Notes under the pieces: generated by a model
The model's database searches: none
The model's input: the letters and a program-made list of their open reading frames with translations, nothing else
What the model was told of the DNA's origin: nothing
NCBI GenBank assembly: GCA_013388645.1
Contig: JACAEV010000229.1
Span: 1 to 41,094, forward strand
Reading direction: 5' to 3'
DNA from: Syntrophaceae bacterium
Lineage (GTDB): Bacteria > Desulfobacterota > BSN033 > UBA1163
Length of the DNA: 41,094 bases
Position numbers and translations under genes: made by a program
Part shown: in pieces, positions 24,927-33,186 of the stretch
Layout of the letters: every line of letters begins with the position of its first letter
Position numbering within the stretch: position 1 is the first letter of the stretch

Positions 24927-26978
24927 TCATTTGACCGCCCATATTTTGATCCATCTGGCTGCGGCAAGAGCGGAAAGATTGGATAGCACCCCCAAGAGAC
25001 GTCTCTGTTCAAGCAGAAGACTTTTAAAATCGTACTGAACGCCGATCACACCAATCGTTTCTTCAAGCGATTTCATCGGCAGGAAGAAGACGTTAATGTT
25101 TGGAAGCGTTTGGGTGCCTGAGCCAGCCGGCTCTCCGTGGGTATAGGTCCACTCTGCCACCGCCATCTCATTCGTTGTGAGGTCAATATCCGTGTGACTC
25201 CGAGCCCAAACCTGTAGCCTTCCCTCTTTTCCGCTGAAGAGTACATAGGACGGTGCATCCGTAATCTTCGAGAGATACTTCATGGCAATATGACTGATAT
25301 GATCGAGAACCGTAGTACGAAACAGCGTTAATACATTCTCCCATTCCTTTGAATTCTGGACAAGCCCTCCAACAAATTGCTCAATGGGAGGGAGCGCCAA
25401 AAATTCTTTGCTCATCTCCTCAATCAGCGTGATGCGCTTGATGCGCAACTGTAAAGCAAGATTTTGGCGTCTCGTTATTTTGACGAGTTGTCCGATAATA
25501 ATGGAAGTTAGTAAAAAAACCACTACATTGATAATATCATGGGGATGATTCATGATGAGGGTGTATTTGGGCTCGGTGAAGAAAAAATCAAAAGTGAGGA
25601 GGCAGAGGACTGAAGAAAAAAGGGAGGGCCATGTGCCGAAAAGGAGAGCACTGGCAATCGTCACAATTAAATAGACAAAAACGAGTGACATGGGATGAAT
25701 GAACCTTTCGAGGAAAAAGTTCAACAAGGTCACGGCGATAACCATCATGAGGGTGAGCAAGTAATCTTTTGGATTGAACATTAGCCGCTCCGGCGTTGGC
25801 CTTACCTCACTCTCTCTTTTTTCAATCGTGGGGGTGATAAGATGCAGCTCAAACTCGCTCTGAGTGTGAAGCAAACGAGAGACCGGTGAGCCTTTCCAGA
25901 ATCCTAAAAGCATGGAGTGGAGCGGTTTACCGATCACAATATGATTAATATTGTACTCACGGGCAAACCGGAGGATCTCCTTGGCGACATCTGTCCCTGA
26001 AAGGGTTGCAATTTTTGCCCCCAATTCCTCGGCAAGGTTCAACGCCTCAGTGATATAGGTTTTATCTTTATCCGACATCTCTTTCAGGGTTGGGGTAGAG
26101 ACATACACCGCATACCATTCTGCATGGGCATCTTTGGCAATCGTATAACCTTTCCGGAGAAGCTGTTTTGCATATGGACTTGGGGCAATGCAGACCATTA
26201 ATCTTTCCGCTGCTGGCCAAGGGCCAGTAATGGCCTTGGCCCTCATATAGTTCAAAAGTTCACGGTCCATTTTATGAGCGACATGGGTCAGCGTGAGTTC
26301 CCGAAGGGCAACCAGATTGCCTCGTCGGAAAAAGTTTTCGAAGGCCTGTTTGGCCTGTGGAGGAATGTAGACTTTCCCTTCTTTCAGCCGCGTAAAAAGT
26401 TCTTCCAGGGGAATGTCAATGACCTGAACTTCATCCGCCCGATCTAAAAAAGTATCCGGTAATGTCTCTTGCATCCGGACTCCTGTTATTTTTTCGACGA
26501 CATCGTTCAGGCTCTCGAAGTGCTGAACATTTAAGGTCGTATATACATCAATGCCACACCCGAGCAATTCTTCAACATCTTGGTACCGTTTTGGATGTCG
26601 ACTGCCCGGAGCATTGGTGTGCGCAAGTTCATCAACCAAGACCACCTTTGGCCTTCTCAGAAGAATGGAATCGAGATCCAATTCTCCAAGGATGATGCCT
26701 TGATATTCTGTACGCCGTCTTGGAATCACCTCCAACCCTTTCAGTAATTCCTCCGTTTCGATCCGCCCATGGGTTTCTGCAATACCCACCACTACATCCT
26801 CACCACGTTTCTTCAATACCCGTGCTTCGTTAAGCATCGTATAGGTTTTCCCCACCCCTGGCGCATAGCCTAAGAATATTTTTAATCTTCCCCTTTTTAT
26901 CTCCTCCCGCTGCACTTCTTTCAAAAGGGCATCCGGATCGGGCCTCCTACTCTCCTCCAAACGACGCTCCTCTTCCAT
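24927..26978 (-). CDS. kdpD: KdpD-like sensor lacking the histidine kinase domain
   Basis: This 683-residue protein has the KdpD N-terminal domain (about 30-240: Walker A GYAPGVGKT at 37-45, VVLVDELAHTNAPGSRHPKR at about 112-130) and a USP-like domain (about 258-385). Four membrane helices follow at about 405-500, then a GAF domain (about 545-665). It ends at residue 683, just where the dimerisation/phosphoacceptor helix and ATPase domain begin in full-length KdpD (about 890 residues). No H-box or N/G boxes follow, and there is no room for them before trkH. No kdpE is nearby. It follows kdpC by seven bases, so it is made with the pump. It probably acts as a direct sensor or modulator, not as a kinase. 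Confidence 0.9.
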   Translation of the reverse strand: MEEERRLEESRRPDPDALLKEVQREEIKRGRLKIFLGYAPGVGKTYTMLNEARVLKKRGEDVVVGIAETHGRIETEELLKGLEVIPRRRTEYQGIILGELDLDSILLRRPKVVLVDELAHTNAPGSRHPKRYQDVEELLGCGIDVYTTLNVQHFESLNDVVEKITGVRMQETLPDTFLDRADEVQVIDIPLEELFTRLKEGKVYIPPQAKQAFENFFRRGNLVALRELTLTHVAHKMDRELLNYMRAKAITGPWPAAERLMVCIAPSPYAKQLLRKGYTIAKDAHAEWYAVYVSTPTLKEMSDKDKTYITEALNLAEELGAKIATLSGTDVAKEILRFAREYNINHIVIGKPLHSMLLGFWKGSPVSRLLHTQSEFELHLITPTIEKRESEVRPTPERLMFNPKDYLLTLMMVIAVTLLNFFLERFIHPMSLVFVYLIVTIASALLFGTWPSLFSSVLCLLTFDFFFTEPKYTLIMNHPHDIINVVVFLLTSIIIGQLVKITRRQNLALQLRIKRITLIEEMSKEFLALPPIEQFVGGLVQNSKEWENVLTLFRTTVLDHISHIAMKYLSKITDAPSYVLFSGKEGRLQVWARSHTDIDLTTNEMAVAEWTYTHGEPAGSGTQTLPNINVFFLPMKSLEETIGVIGVQYDFKSLLLEQRRLLGVLSNLSALAAARWIKIWAVK

Positions 26979-26985
26979 CGGTATC

Positions 26986-27561
26986 TTACTCTCCCTTCAA
27001 TTGATCCATTGCAAGGTTGAGTTTTAAAACATTCACCCTCGGCTGCCCCCAGATCCCCAGCAGACGAAGTTCAACCGACTGACGAACTATCTCTTCGACC
27101 TTAGCCTCGGATAATCCCCTTTCTCTCGCAATTCGCTTGACTTGAAGCATGGCTGATTCCACGCTGATATGGGGGTCGAGCCCACTGGCTGAAACCAACA
27201 CTAAATCTGCCGGAATGGCTGCCTGAGGAGGCAATCTATTCTCATGCCGCACTCGCCCCACTCGCTTCTTGACCGCCTCAATCCATTTGGCATTGGATGG
27301 ACCCAAATTACTTCCCGTTGAAGCGCTTGCATTGTAAGCTGGATCTGTTTCAGAAGGTCTCCCATGAAAATATTTAGGACCATCAAACTTTTGTCCAATG
27401 AGCTCTGAGCCAAGGATCTCATTTGCTGAGGTAATGATACTCCCATTTGATTTCCAAGGAAACAGAAATTGAGATATGGCAGTCATAAAAAGTGGGTAAA
27501 TTAGGCCGCATAAAACAGAAAAAACTACAAAGACCAGAATCGGCTGCTTTACTTGTCTCAT
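26986..27561 (-). CDS. kdpC: Potassium-transporting ATPase subunit C
   Basis: KdpC is the single-span subunit that helps assemble the KdpFABC high-affinity K+ pump. The 191-residue protein has one N-terminal membrane helix (about 6-32). Family motifs are SELIGQKFDGPKYFHGRPS, SNLGPSNAKW and, near the C-terminus, ASGLDPHISVESAMLQVKRIA, with VNVLKLNLAMD close to the end. ATG at 27561 is 18 bases after the kdpB stop, with GAGAAGG upstream. Operon order kdpA-kdpB-kdpC-kdpD is canonical. Confidence 0.96.
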   Translation of the reverse strand: MRQVKQPILVFVVFSVLCGLIYPLFMTAISQFLFPWKSNGSIITSANEILGSELIGQKFDGPKYFHGRPSETDPAYNASASTGSNLGPSNAKWIEAVKKRVGRVRHENRLPPQAAIPADLVLVSASGLDPHISVESAMLQVKRIARERGLSEAKVEEIVRQSVELRLLGIWGQPRVNVLKLNLAMDQLKGE

Positions 27562-27579
27562 GAAAATCTTACCTTCTCT

Positions 27580-29616
27580 CTATACCAAATTCAGTCCGGA
27601 AATTAAAAGATCGATCAATTTAATGCCGATAAAGGGAATCATTAGCCCCCCAAATCCAAAGATCAAAAGATTACGGCGAAGCAATGCAGAAACCATAGTG
27701 GGTCTGTATCGAACCCCTCTCAAGGCAAGAGGGATAAGCATGGGAATGATGATCGCATTAAAGATCACGGCAGATAATACCGCTGTTTTAGGGCTTGCAA
27801 GGTCCATAATATCAAGAATTCCAAGCAACGGGTATTGGGCGATGAACATGGCAGGGAGGATCGCAAAATACTTGGCCAAGTCATTGGCGACACTAAAGGT
27901 CGTCAGTGCACCCCGGGTAATAAGGATTTGTTTACCGATCTCGACAATATCGAGGAGCTTCGTTGGGTTTGAATCAAGATCTACGATATTGGCGGCTTCT
28001 CGTGCCGCCTGTGTCCCTGCATTCATGGCCACCGCTACATCAGCCTGTGCCAGGGCTGGTGCGTCGTTCGTTCCATCCCCTATCATGGCAACAAGGTGTC
28101 CTTCAGCCTGGTATTTCCTGATGAGCTCCAGTTTGATATTGGGTTTTGCCTCTGCGATAAAATCACCCACACCAGCTTCTGCTGCGATCGTGGCTGCCGT
28201 TAATGGATTATCTCCGGTAATCATGACAGACTTTATACCCATTTGACGGATTTGGGATATTCGTTCATGGATGCCTTTTTTAAGAACGTCCTTTAAGCGA
28301 ATCACACCCAGAATTTTTCCATCCTCCGCAACGACCAGAGGAGTACAGCCTTCCTGGGAGACTGCATCCACGATCTGTCGAACCTTTTCTGGCATCGTCC
28401 CTCCCTGAGCTGTCACAAAATCCTTAATGGCATCATATGCCCCTTTACGTATTCGATGACCGCTCCAGTCAATGCCGCTCATTCGTGTATCCACGCTGAA
28501 AGAGAAAAAAGAAGCACCGACCGGAGCGCGGATGTCCCGACCACGCATTCCTAACCTTTCTTTTGCGAGGACCACGATACTTCTCCCCTCGGGCGTGTCA
28601 TCAGCAAGGGAGGCCAGCAGGGTAGAATGGATAAGATCCTTTTCACTCACCCCTTCAGTTGCGAGAAACTCAGTGGCCATTCTATTCCCGAGAGTGATGG
28701 TTCCCGTTTTATCCATAAGGACAACATCTACATCCCCCGCTGCCTCTACAGCTCGACCACTCATCGCAATAAAGTTATGTCGTAGTAATCGATCCATCCC
28801 TGCAATGCCGATGGCCGGTAATAATCCCCCAATCGTTGTTGGCATTAAGCAAACCAGTAAGGCAACCAATATTGGGGTGGTGGTGCTAACACTCATGTAT
28901 TCTGCAAAATATCTTAATGTAATGACCACCGTGATGAAGGTGACCGTAAGCCCAATAAGAAGAACGTCCAGCGCCTTCTCGTTAGGTGTTTTTTTTCTTT
29001 TTGCGCTTTCAACCATAGTAATCATCTGGTCAAAAAACGTTTCACCTGGATTGGCCGTTATTCGGACCTTTATCTTTCCTGAAAGGACACGAGTTCCTCC
29101 GGTCACACCGCTTCGGTCCCCTCCCGCCTCTCTGATCACAGGTGCCGATTCACCGGTGATTGCCGATTCGTCGACCAGGGCAACGCCTTCGGTCACTTCA
29201 CCGTCGCCAGGAATCGGATCACCCTCCTCCACCCAAACGACATCCCCTTTATGGAGGGATAGTGCAGAGATCGTCTCGAGACTTCCATCAGCGAGCAACC
29301 TCTTTGCAAAAGCCTCGCTACGGGTTTTTTTCAAAGACTCTGCCTGAGCCCTGCCTTGACCTTCAGCGAGAGCTTCGGCAAAGTTGGCAAAAAGGAGGGT
29401 GAACCACAACCAGAGACTGATCTGGCCGTTAAATCCAAAGTCTCCTCCTGTGAGGAAGTCCCTCACCGTAATCCATAAGGTGATCACAGAAACCATTTCC
29501 ACGATAAACATCACTGGGTTTTTTGCCATGATCCGGGGATTAAGCTTACGCACAGAGTCCTTTAAAGCCTGTATCATCAATTCTGATTTCCAAATTCTTA
29601 GTTTCTTCTCTTTCAT
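27580..29616 (-). CDS. kdpB: Potassium-transporting P-type ATPase subunit B
   Basis: KdpB is the ATP-hydrolysing subunit of the KdpFABC pump. From ATG 29616 it has 678 residues, close to the 682 of E. coli KdpB. A TTG at 29643 in frame would overlap kdpA and lacks a ribosome site. The actuator loop AITGESAPV, phosphorylation site DKTGTITLG, nucleotide-binding GAYDAIKDF and hinge [18 protein letters not shown] are all intact. The K+/P-ATPase serine phosphorylation region near TGES is also as in the family. It sits between kdpA (10 bases away) and kdpC. Confidence 0.96.
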   Translation of the reverse strand: MKEKKLRIWKSELMIQALKDSVRKLNPRIMAKNPVMFIVEMVSVITLWITVRDFLTGGDFGFNGQISLWLWFTLLFANFAEALAEGQGRAQAESLKKTRSEAFAKRLLADGSLETISALSLHKGDVVWVEEGDPIPGDGEVTEGVALVDESAITGESAPVIREAGGDRSGVTGGTRVLSGKIKVRITANPGETFFDQMITMVESAKRKKTPNEKALDVLLIGLTVTFITVVITLRYFAEYMSVSTTTPILVALLVCLMPTTIGGLLPAIGIAGMDRLLRHNFIAMSGRAVEAAGDVDVVLMDKTGTITLGNRMATEFLATEGVSEKDLIHSTLLASLADDTPEGRSIVVLAKERLGMRGRDIRAPVGASFFSFSVDTRMSGIDWSGHRIRKGAYDAIKDFVTAQGGTMPEKVRQIVDAVSQEGCTPLVVAEDGKILGVIRLKDVLKKGIHERISQIRQMGIKSVMITGDNPLTAATIAAEAGVGDFIAEAKPNIKLELIRKYQAEGHLVAMIGDGTNDAPALAQADVAVAMNAGTQAAREAANIVDLDSNPTKLLDIVEIGKQILITRGALTTFSVANDLAKYFAILPAMFIAQYPLLGILDIMDLASPKTAVLSAVIFNAIIIPMLIPLALRGVRYRPTMVSALLRRNLLIFGFGGLMIPFIGIKLIDLLISGLNLV

Positions 29617-29626
29617 CTCAACCCGC

Positions 29627-31339
29627 TTAAAATGTTTTTCCAATCTGAACGAGGAGGTGTTCCAGAAGTGGCCCCAGTGTTAGAGCCGGGAAAAATGTCA
29701 ACGCACCCACAACGATCACCACACCGACGAGCATCATTACAAAGAGCATATTTGTCGTTGGAAAGGTCCCTGTGCTGACTGGGATAATCTGTTTCTTGGC
29801 GAGAGAGCCTGATATGGCAAGGGCCGGAAAAATGGTAGAGAATCGACCTACCAACATGGCAAAGGAAGTGGTCAAGTTGTAAAAAAGCGTATTGGCATTC
29901 AGTCCTGCAAAGGCAGAACCATTGTTATTTGCCGATGAGGCATAGGCATAAAGAACTTCTGAAAGTCCGTGAGGCCCTGCATTACTAAGACTTGAAAGGC
30001 CGATTTTTGTCGAAATCGCGATGCTCGCCATCAAGAGCATGGTTACAGCTGGAGACAAAACTGCAATAACAGACATCATCATTTCGTAAGGTTCCAGCTT
30101 CTTACCGATAAATTCAGGAGTTCTTCCAATCATCAATCCTGCAAGAAACATCGTAAGGATGGCATAAATGATCATACCGATGAGCCCTACCCCGACACCG
30201 CCAAAGATGACTTCGCCGATAGCCATATTAAAAATCAGAACCAACCCGCTCAGAGGCATCAGGCTATCATGCATACTATTAACAGCTCCACTCGCAACAG
30301 CCGTCGTCGATTGTGCAAATAGGATAGAGTGAATGACCCCAAATCGGACTTCCTTCCCCTCCATGTTGATCCCGTTGTGAATTCCAATTCTTTCAAGGAT
30401 CGGGTTTCCCTGAAATTCTGACCAGAGGGTCACGGCCAACCCAATTAGGAACAGAGCCATCATGGAAGCGAAAATTGCCCAGCCCTGTCTGCGTTTATTT
30501 AACATCGCCCCAAAGGTAAGAGGGAGGGACACTGGAAGAAGCATCAACCCGAAGACCTCCATAAAATCTGTCAGGGGTGTGGGACTTTCAAAAGGATGGG
30601 CAGAGTTGGTATTGAAAAAACCTCCTCCGTTGGTGCCAAGTTGTTTGATCGCTACCTGGGACGCCGTCGGGCCAAGGGCAATGACTTGCTCCCTTCCCTC
30701 AAGGGTCCGCGCATGGATGGAAGGTCTCAAGGTTTGGACAACGCCCTGTGATGATAGTACAATTGCCCAAATAATAGTCAATGGCAATAATACATACAAC
30801 AGCGATCGAGTCAAATCCACCCAAAAATTTCCTATGGTTTCTGCTGTCCTTCGGATAAATCCTCTAATCAAAGCAATAACGGAGGAAAGGCCCACAGCAG
30901 CGGAAAGGAAGTTCTGCACAGTCAAACCTGCCATCTGGGTAAAATAACTCATGGTCATCTCACCACTGTAAGACTGCCAATTCGTATTGGTAACAAAGGA
31001 TATGGCTGCGTTGAGCGCGGTATCCCAACGGACAGCACCAAACTTCTGAGGATTAAACGGCAGCCATCCCTGGATGAGTTGAAGAATAAACAGGCCCATA
31101 ATCCCAATCGCATTAAAAATGATGAGTGAAAATGCATACGTCTTCCAAGACATTTCCTCTTTTTCATTAACACCAAAAACCCTATAGAGCACTCTTTCTA
31201 CTGGGCCCACTATTCGTGTAAGAAAAGTCCGTTTACCATTGAACACCTTTGCCATGAATTCTCCCAGAGGTAAGGCAAAGAGAGTCAGGAGACATAAAAA
31301 GAATAAGATGGGAAACAAATCATGAAAAGTCATACTCAT
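29627..31339 (-). CDS. kdpA: Potassium-transporting ATPase subunit A
   Basis: KdpA is the channel-like, K+-selective subunit of the KdpFABC pump. The 570-residue protein has ten or so membrane helices and four pore loops, including [35 protein letters not shown] and [15 protein letters not shown] at 31339 overlaps the stop of a 45-codon open frame (ATGA), and a second ATG two codons later has GGGAG at good distance. It is the first recognised gene after the c-di-AMP riboswitch and terminator. Confidence 0.96.
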   Translation of the reverse strand: MSMTFHDLFPILFFLCLLTLFALPLGEFMAKVFNGKRTFLTRIVGPVERVLYRVFGVNEKEEMSWKTYAFSLIIFNAIGIMGLFILQLIQGWLPFNPQKFGAVRWDTALNAAISFVTNTNWQSYSGEMTMSYFTQMAGLTVQNFLSAAVGLSSVIALIRGFIRRTAETIGNFWVDLTRSLLYVLLPLTIIWAIVLSSQGVVQTLRPSIHARTLEGREQVIALGPTASQVAIKQLGTNGGGFFNTNSAHPFESPTPLTDFMEVFGLMLLPVSLPLTFGAMLNKRRQGWAIFASMMALFLIGLAVTLWSEFQGNPILERIGIHNGINMEGKEVRFGVIHSILFAQSTTAVASGAVNSMHDSLMPLSGLVLIFNMAIGEVIFGGVGVGLIGMIIYAILTMFLAGLMIGRTPEFIGKKLEPYEMMMSVIAVLSPAVTMLLMASIAISTKIGLSSLSNAGPHGLSEVLYAYASSANNNGSAFAGLNANTLFYNLTTSFAMLVGRFSTIFPALAISGSLAKKQIIPVSTGTFPTTNMLFVMMLVGVVIVVGALTFFPALTLGPLLEHLLVQIGKTF

Positions 31340-31473
31340 CTCCCATGCGCAGATCGCTTATGAAGAAAAAGTGAGGTTTGGGGTTGAGATGGGAAGGGAA
31401 TGAAACGGTCTTTTACCCAAAGGTCTACCTTCTCAATAAAGGAGAGAATTGTTTCTTGTTCTGTATCTGCCAT
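31336..31473 (-). CDS. Possible small protein between riboswitch and kdpA (45 aa)
   Basis: From ATG 31473, right after the terminator U-run, a 45-codon frame (MADTEQETILSFIEKVDLWV...) reaches TGA at 31336, overlapping the kdpA ATG by four bases. The frame is also open upstream to 31506 and would add LAFLFAL if a CTG at 31494 were used. No ribosome site precedes the ATG. It stands where kdpF is found in other operons but is not a plain 29-residue membrane peptide like KdpF. It may be a real coupling peptide or only leader sequence. Confidence 0.3.
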   Translation of the reverse strand: MADTEQETILSFIEKVDLWVKDRFIPFPSQPQTSLFLHKRSAHGR

Positions 31474-31483
31474 AAGAGCAAAT

Positions 31484-31512
31484 AAAAAAGCCAGGAGGAG
31501 ATCCCCCTAGCT
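31484..31512 (-). terminator. Intrinsic terminator of the c-di-AMP riboswitch
   Basis: On the minus strand AGCTAGGGGG pairs with CCTCCTGGCT (10 bp, two G-U pairs, four-base loop), immediately followed by TTTTTTATTT. It lies directly downstream of the aptamer and before kdpA. This is the arrangement expected for a switch that stops transcription when ligand is bound. Confidence 0.8.
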
Positions 31513-31513
31513 T

Positions 31514-31633
31514 CCTTCTCTTCCCTTAGTTGCCTGCGGAGTTAGCTGACGGGTTAGAATTAAGGGATATCCTTTCCAGTTTGTCTGGAATTCACCCCAA
31601 AAAATGGTTCCCCCGCTTATTTCAATTCGGCCT
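31514..31633 (-). promoter_or_regulatory. c-di-AMP riboswitch (ydaO/yuaA type) ahead of kdp
   Basis: The aptamer carries the conserved blocks of this class in order. GGCCGAATT is at about 31632-31624 and GGGGGAACC at 31614-31606. Next come TTTTTTGGGGTGAAT (31604-31590), a variable hairpin TTCCAG/CTGGAA, GGATATCCC (31572-31564), ACCCGTCAGCTAACTCCGCA (about 31554-31535) and GGCAAC. These closely resemble the Thermoanaerobacter aptamers of known structure, as recalled without alignment software. Members bind cyclic di-AMP and usually turn genes off. An intrinsic terminator follows at once. Its target here is the kdp potassium pump, which fits the known role of c-di-AMP as the signal of potassium sufficiency. 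Confidence 0.9.
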
Positions 31634-31643
31634 ATTAATTTTT

Positions 31644-31672
31644 ATTAAATAACTAAACTTATATTTTGTCAA
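31644..31672 (-). promoter_or_regulatory. Strong sigma-70 promoter of the kdp transcript
   Basis: Minus-strand TTGACA (31672-31667), a 17-base spacer, and TTTAAT (31649-31644) give a near-consensus promoter. Its expected start, near 31637, lies just before the first conserved block of the riboswitch. The -35 begins only 12 bases after the livF stop codon. Confidence 0.75.
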
Positions 31673-31683
31673 TATTTAAAAAC

Positions 31684-32430
31684 TTATAGCCCAAAGTAAG
31701 CCGATTTCACATCGGGATTCTCCATCAGCTCCTGAGAGCTTCCTTCCAAAACCGCTCCTCCGTTTTCAAGAACATACCCATGGTGGACGATCGGTAAAAT
31801 GGGACGGGCGTACTGTTCCGAGATCAGAATGGTAATGCCCGTCTGGAGATTAATATCATGAATGGAACGGGCGAGCATTCCCTCCATCATCGGGCTCAAA
31901 CCCAGTAACGGTTCGTCGAGAAGAAGCAGTTTGGGCTGTGCCATCAAGGCCCTTCCAATGGCGAGCATCTGTTGCTCCCCCCCACTGAGAAATCCTCCCT
32001 CTCTGCTTTTAAGATTTTTCAAGGGTGGGAAAATGGTATAAATATATTCCAAGGTCTTCTTCGCCTGAGTTTTGGTCGCTAAGTAAGCCCCTATTTTGAG
32101 GTTTTCCAATGTGCTACTTTCAGCAAAGATCCTCCTTCTTTCAGGACAGAGGATGATCCCTTTCTTAGCCCTTTCACTTGGCTTCAGGTAGGTGATATCC
32201 GTTCCTTCAAAGATGATATTCCCAAGAATCGTGATCCTCTCTCCCCCCTTCATCTCTTCTTTCTTTTTCACATCTAAAATGATCCCTGAGATCGTATACA
32301 TCAATGTGGATTTGCCCGCGCTGTTGGCGCCGAAGATGCCTGTGACCTTCCCCCCTTCGCATTTCATATTGATATTATTGATAGCAATGGCATTCTCATA
32401 AAACACCATAAGGTTTTTAATCTCTAACAT
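31684..32430 (-). CDS. livF: Liv-type ABC transporter ATP-binding protein LivF
   Basis: This 248-residue ATPase of a branched-chain amino acid (HAAT) family importer has Walker A GANSAGKST (usual GANGAGKTT), signature FLSGGEQQMLAIGRALM, Walker B LLLLDEPLLGLSP and the C-terminal HGYVLENGG strand. A charged insertion of about a dozen residues (VKKKEEMKGGERI) follows the Walker A helix. It overlaps livG by seven bases. It is the last gene of the liv operon, and the kdp promoter follows at once with no terminator between. Confidence 0.92.
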   Translation of the reverse strand: MLEIKNLMVFYENAIAINNINMKCEGGKVTGIFGANSAGKSTLMYTISGIILDVKKKEEMKGGERITILGNIIFEGTDITYLKPSERAKKGIILCPERRRIFAESSTLENLKIGAYLATKTQAKKTLEYIYTIFPPLKNLKSREGGFLSGGEQQMLAIGRALMAQPKLLLLDEPLLGLSPMMEGMLARSIHDINLQTGITILISEQYARPILPIVHHGYVLENGGAVLEGSSQELMENPDVKSAYFGL

Positions 32431-33185
32431 AGCGCAGCCTCCGTCCCGAGATAAGCTTCCCTGACCTCTTTGTTCTCCATGACCTCTTCAGGGACACCCT
32501 CAGCAAGTTTTTCTCCGAAATTCATAACCATCACCCGATTGACCAAACGGAAAAGCTCTCTCAATCGGTGTTCGATCATCATGATCGTCATCCCCTCCAT
32601 CTGCAGTTTTTCAATCAGGGGCACCATGGTGGAAATTTCACTCATGCTGAGGCCTGAAAAGATCTCATCACAAATGACGACCTCAGGCTTCAAGGCCAAG
32701 CACCTGGCAAGTTCAAGACGTTTTAAATATCCAAGTGGAAGAGAAGAGGCAATTTTGTAAGGGACGTAGGCATCCCGCTCAAAACCAATCTCTTCCAGAA
32801 TATCGATGGCCACGCCATCCTTATCCCCAAGTTTCCCTCCCCGAGTTCTTCGGATCCTCGGTGAATTCAAAGGTACGATGAGGTTTTTGAAAGCAGGGAG
32901 ACTATGATAAGGCCTCATGATTTGAAAGGTCCGGGTGACCCCAAGGTCGGCAATTTTATGGGGTGGTAAGCCTGTGATCTTTTTATGCTTGAAAAAAACT
33001 TCTCCTGAATCGGGTTTAACAAAACCTGTGATGAGGTTCACCAATGTCGTTTTTCCAGAGCCATTCGGACCAATGACGCCGAGGATTTCCCCTCTTGCTA
33101 TTTCAAAGCTCATGTCTTTGACGGCCATCACCCCACCAAATGATTTGGTTATTCCCTTCACTTGAAGAAAAATGCCTTCGCCCAT
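32424..33185 (-). CDS. livG: Liv-type ABC transporter ATP-binding protein LivG
   Basis: This 253-residue ATPase has Walker A GPNGSGKTT, a family loop with TRTFQIMRPYHSLPAF, and signature SLPLGYLKRLELARC in place of the usual LPYGxQRRLE. Walker B is VVICDEIFSGLS, in which the catalytic Glu is kept but the following Pro is Ile. The signature and Walker B departures are unusual but leave the key Gly and Glu. The C-terminal LivG extension ending EAYLGT is present. It overlaps livF and is one base from livM, so the operon is tightly packed. Confidence 0.92.
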   Translation of the reverse strand: MGEGIFLQVKGITKSFGGVMAVKDMSFEIARGEILGVIGPNGSGKTTLVNLITGFVKPDSGEVFFKHKKITGLPPHKIADLGVTRTFQIMRPYHSLPAFKNLIVPLNSPRIRRTRGGKLGDKDGVAIDILEEIGFERDAYVPYKIASSLPLGYLKRLELARCLALKPEVVICDEIFSGLSMSEISTMVPLIEKLQMEGMTIMMIEHRLRELFRLVNRVMVMNFGEKLAEGVPEEVMENKEVREAYLGTEAALC

Positions 33186-33186
33186 C

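Noticed and set aside
28472-29347. 291-codon open frame antisense to kdpB
   Set aside because: It lies wholly inside the well-conserved kdpB gene, has a Ser/Arg/Thr-rich composition typical of a shadow frame, and shows no motif.
31336-31473. Calling the frame before kdpA kdpF
   Set aside because: KdpF is a membrane peptide of about 29 residues; this frame is mostly hydrophilic and lacks a ribosome site, so only a possible small protein is reported.
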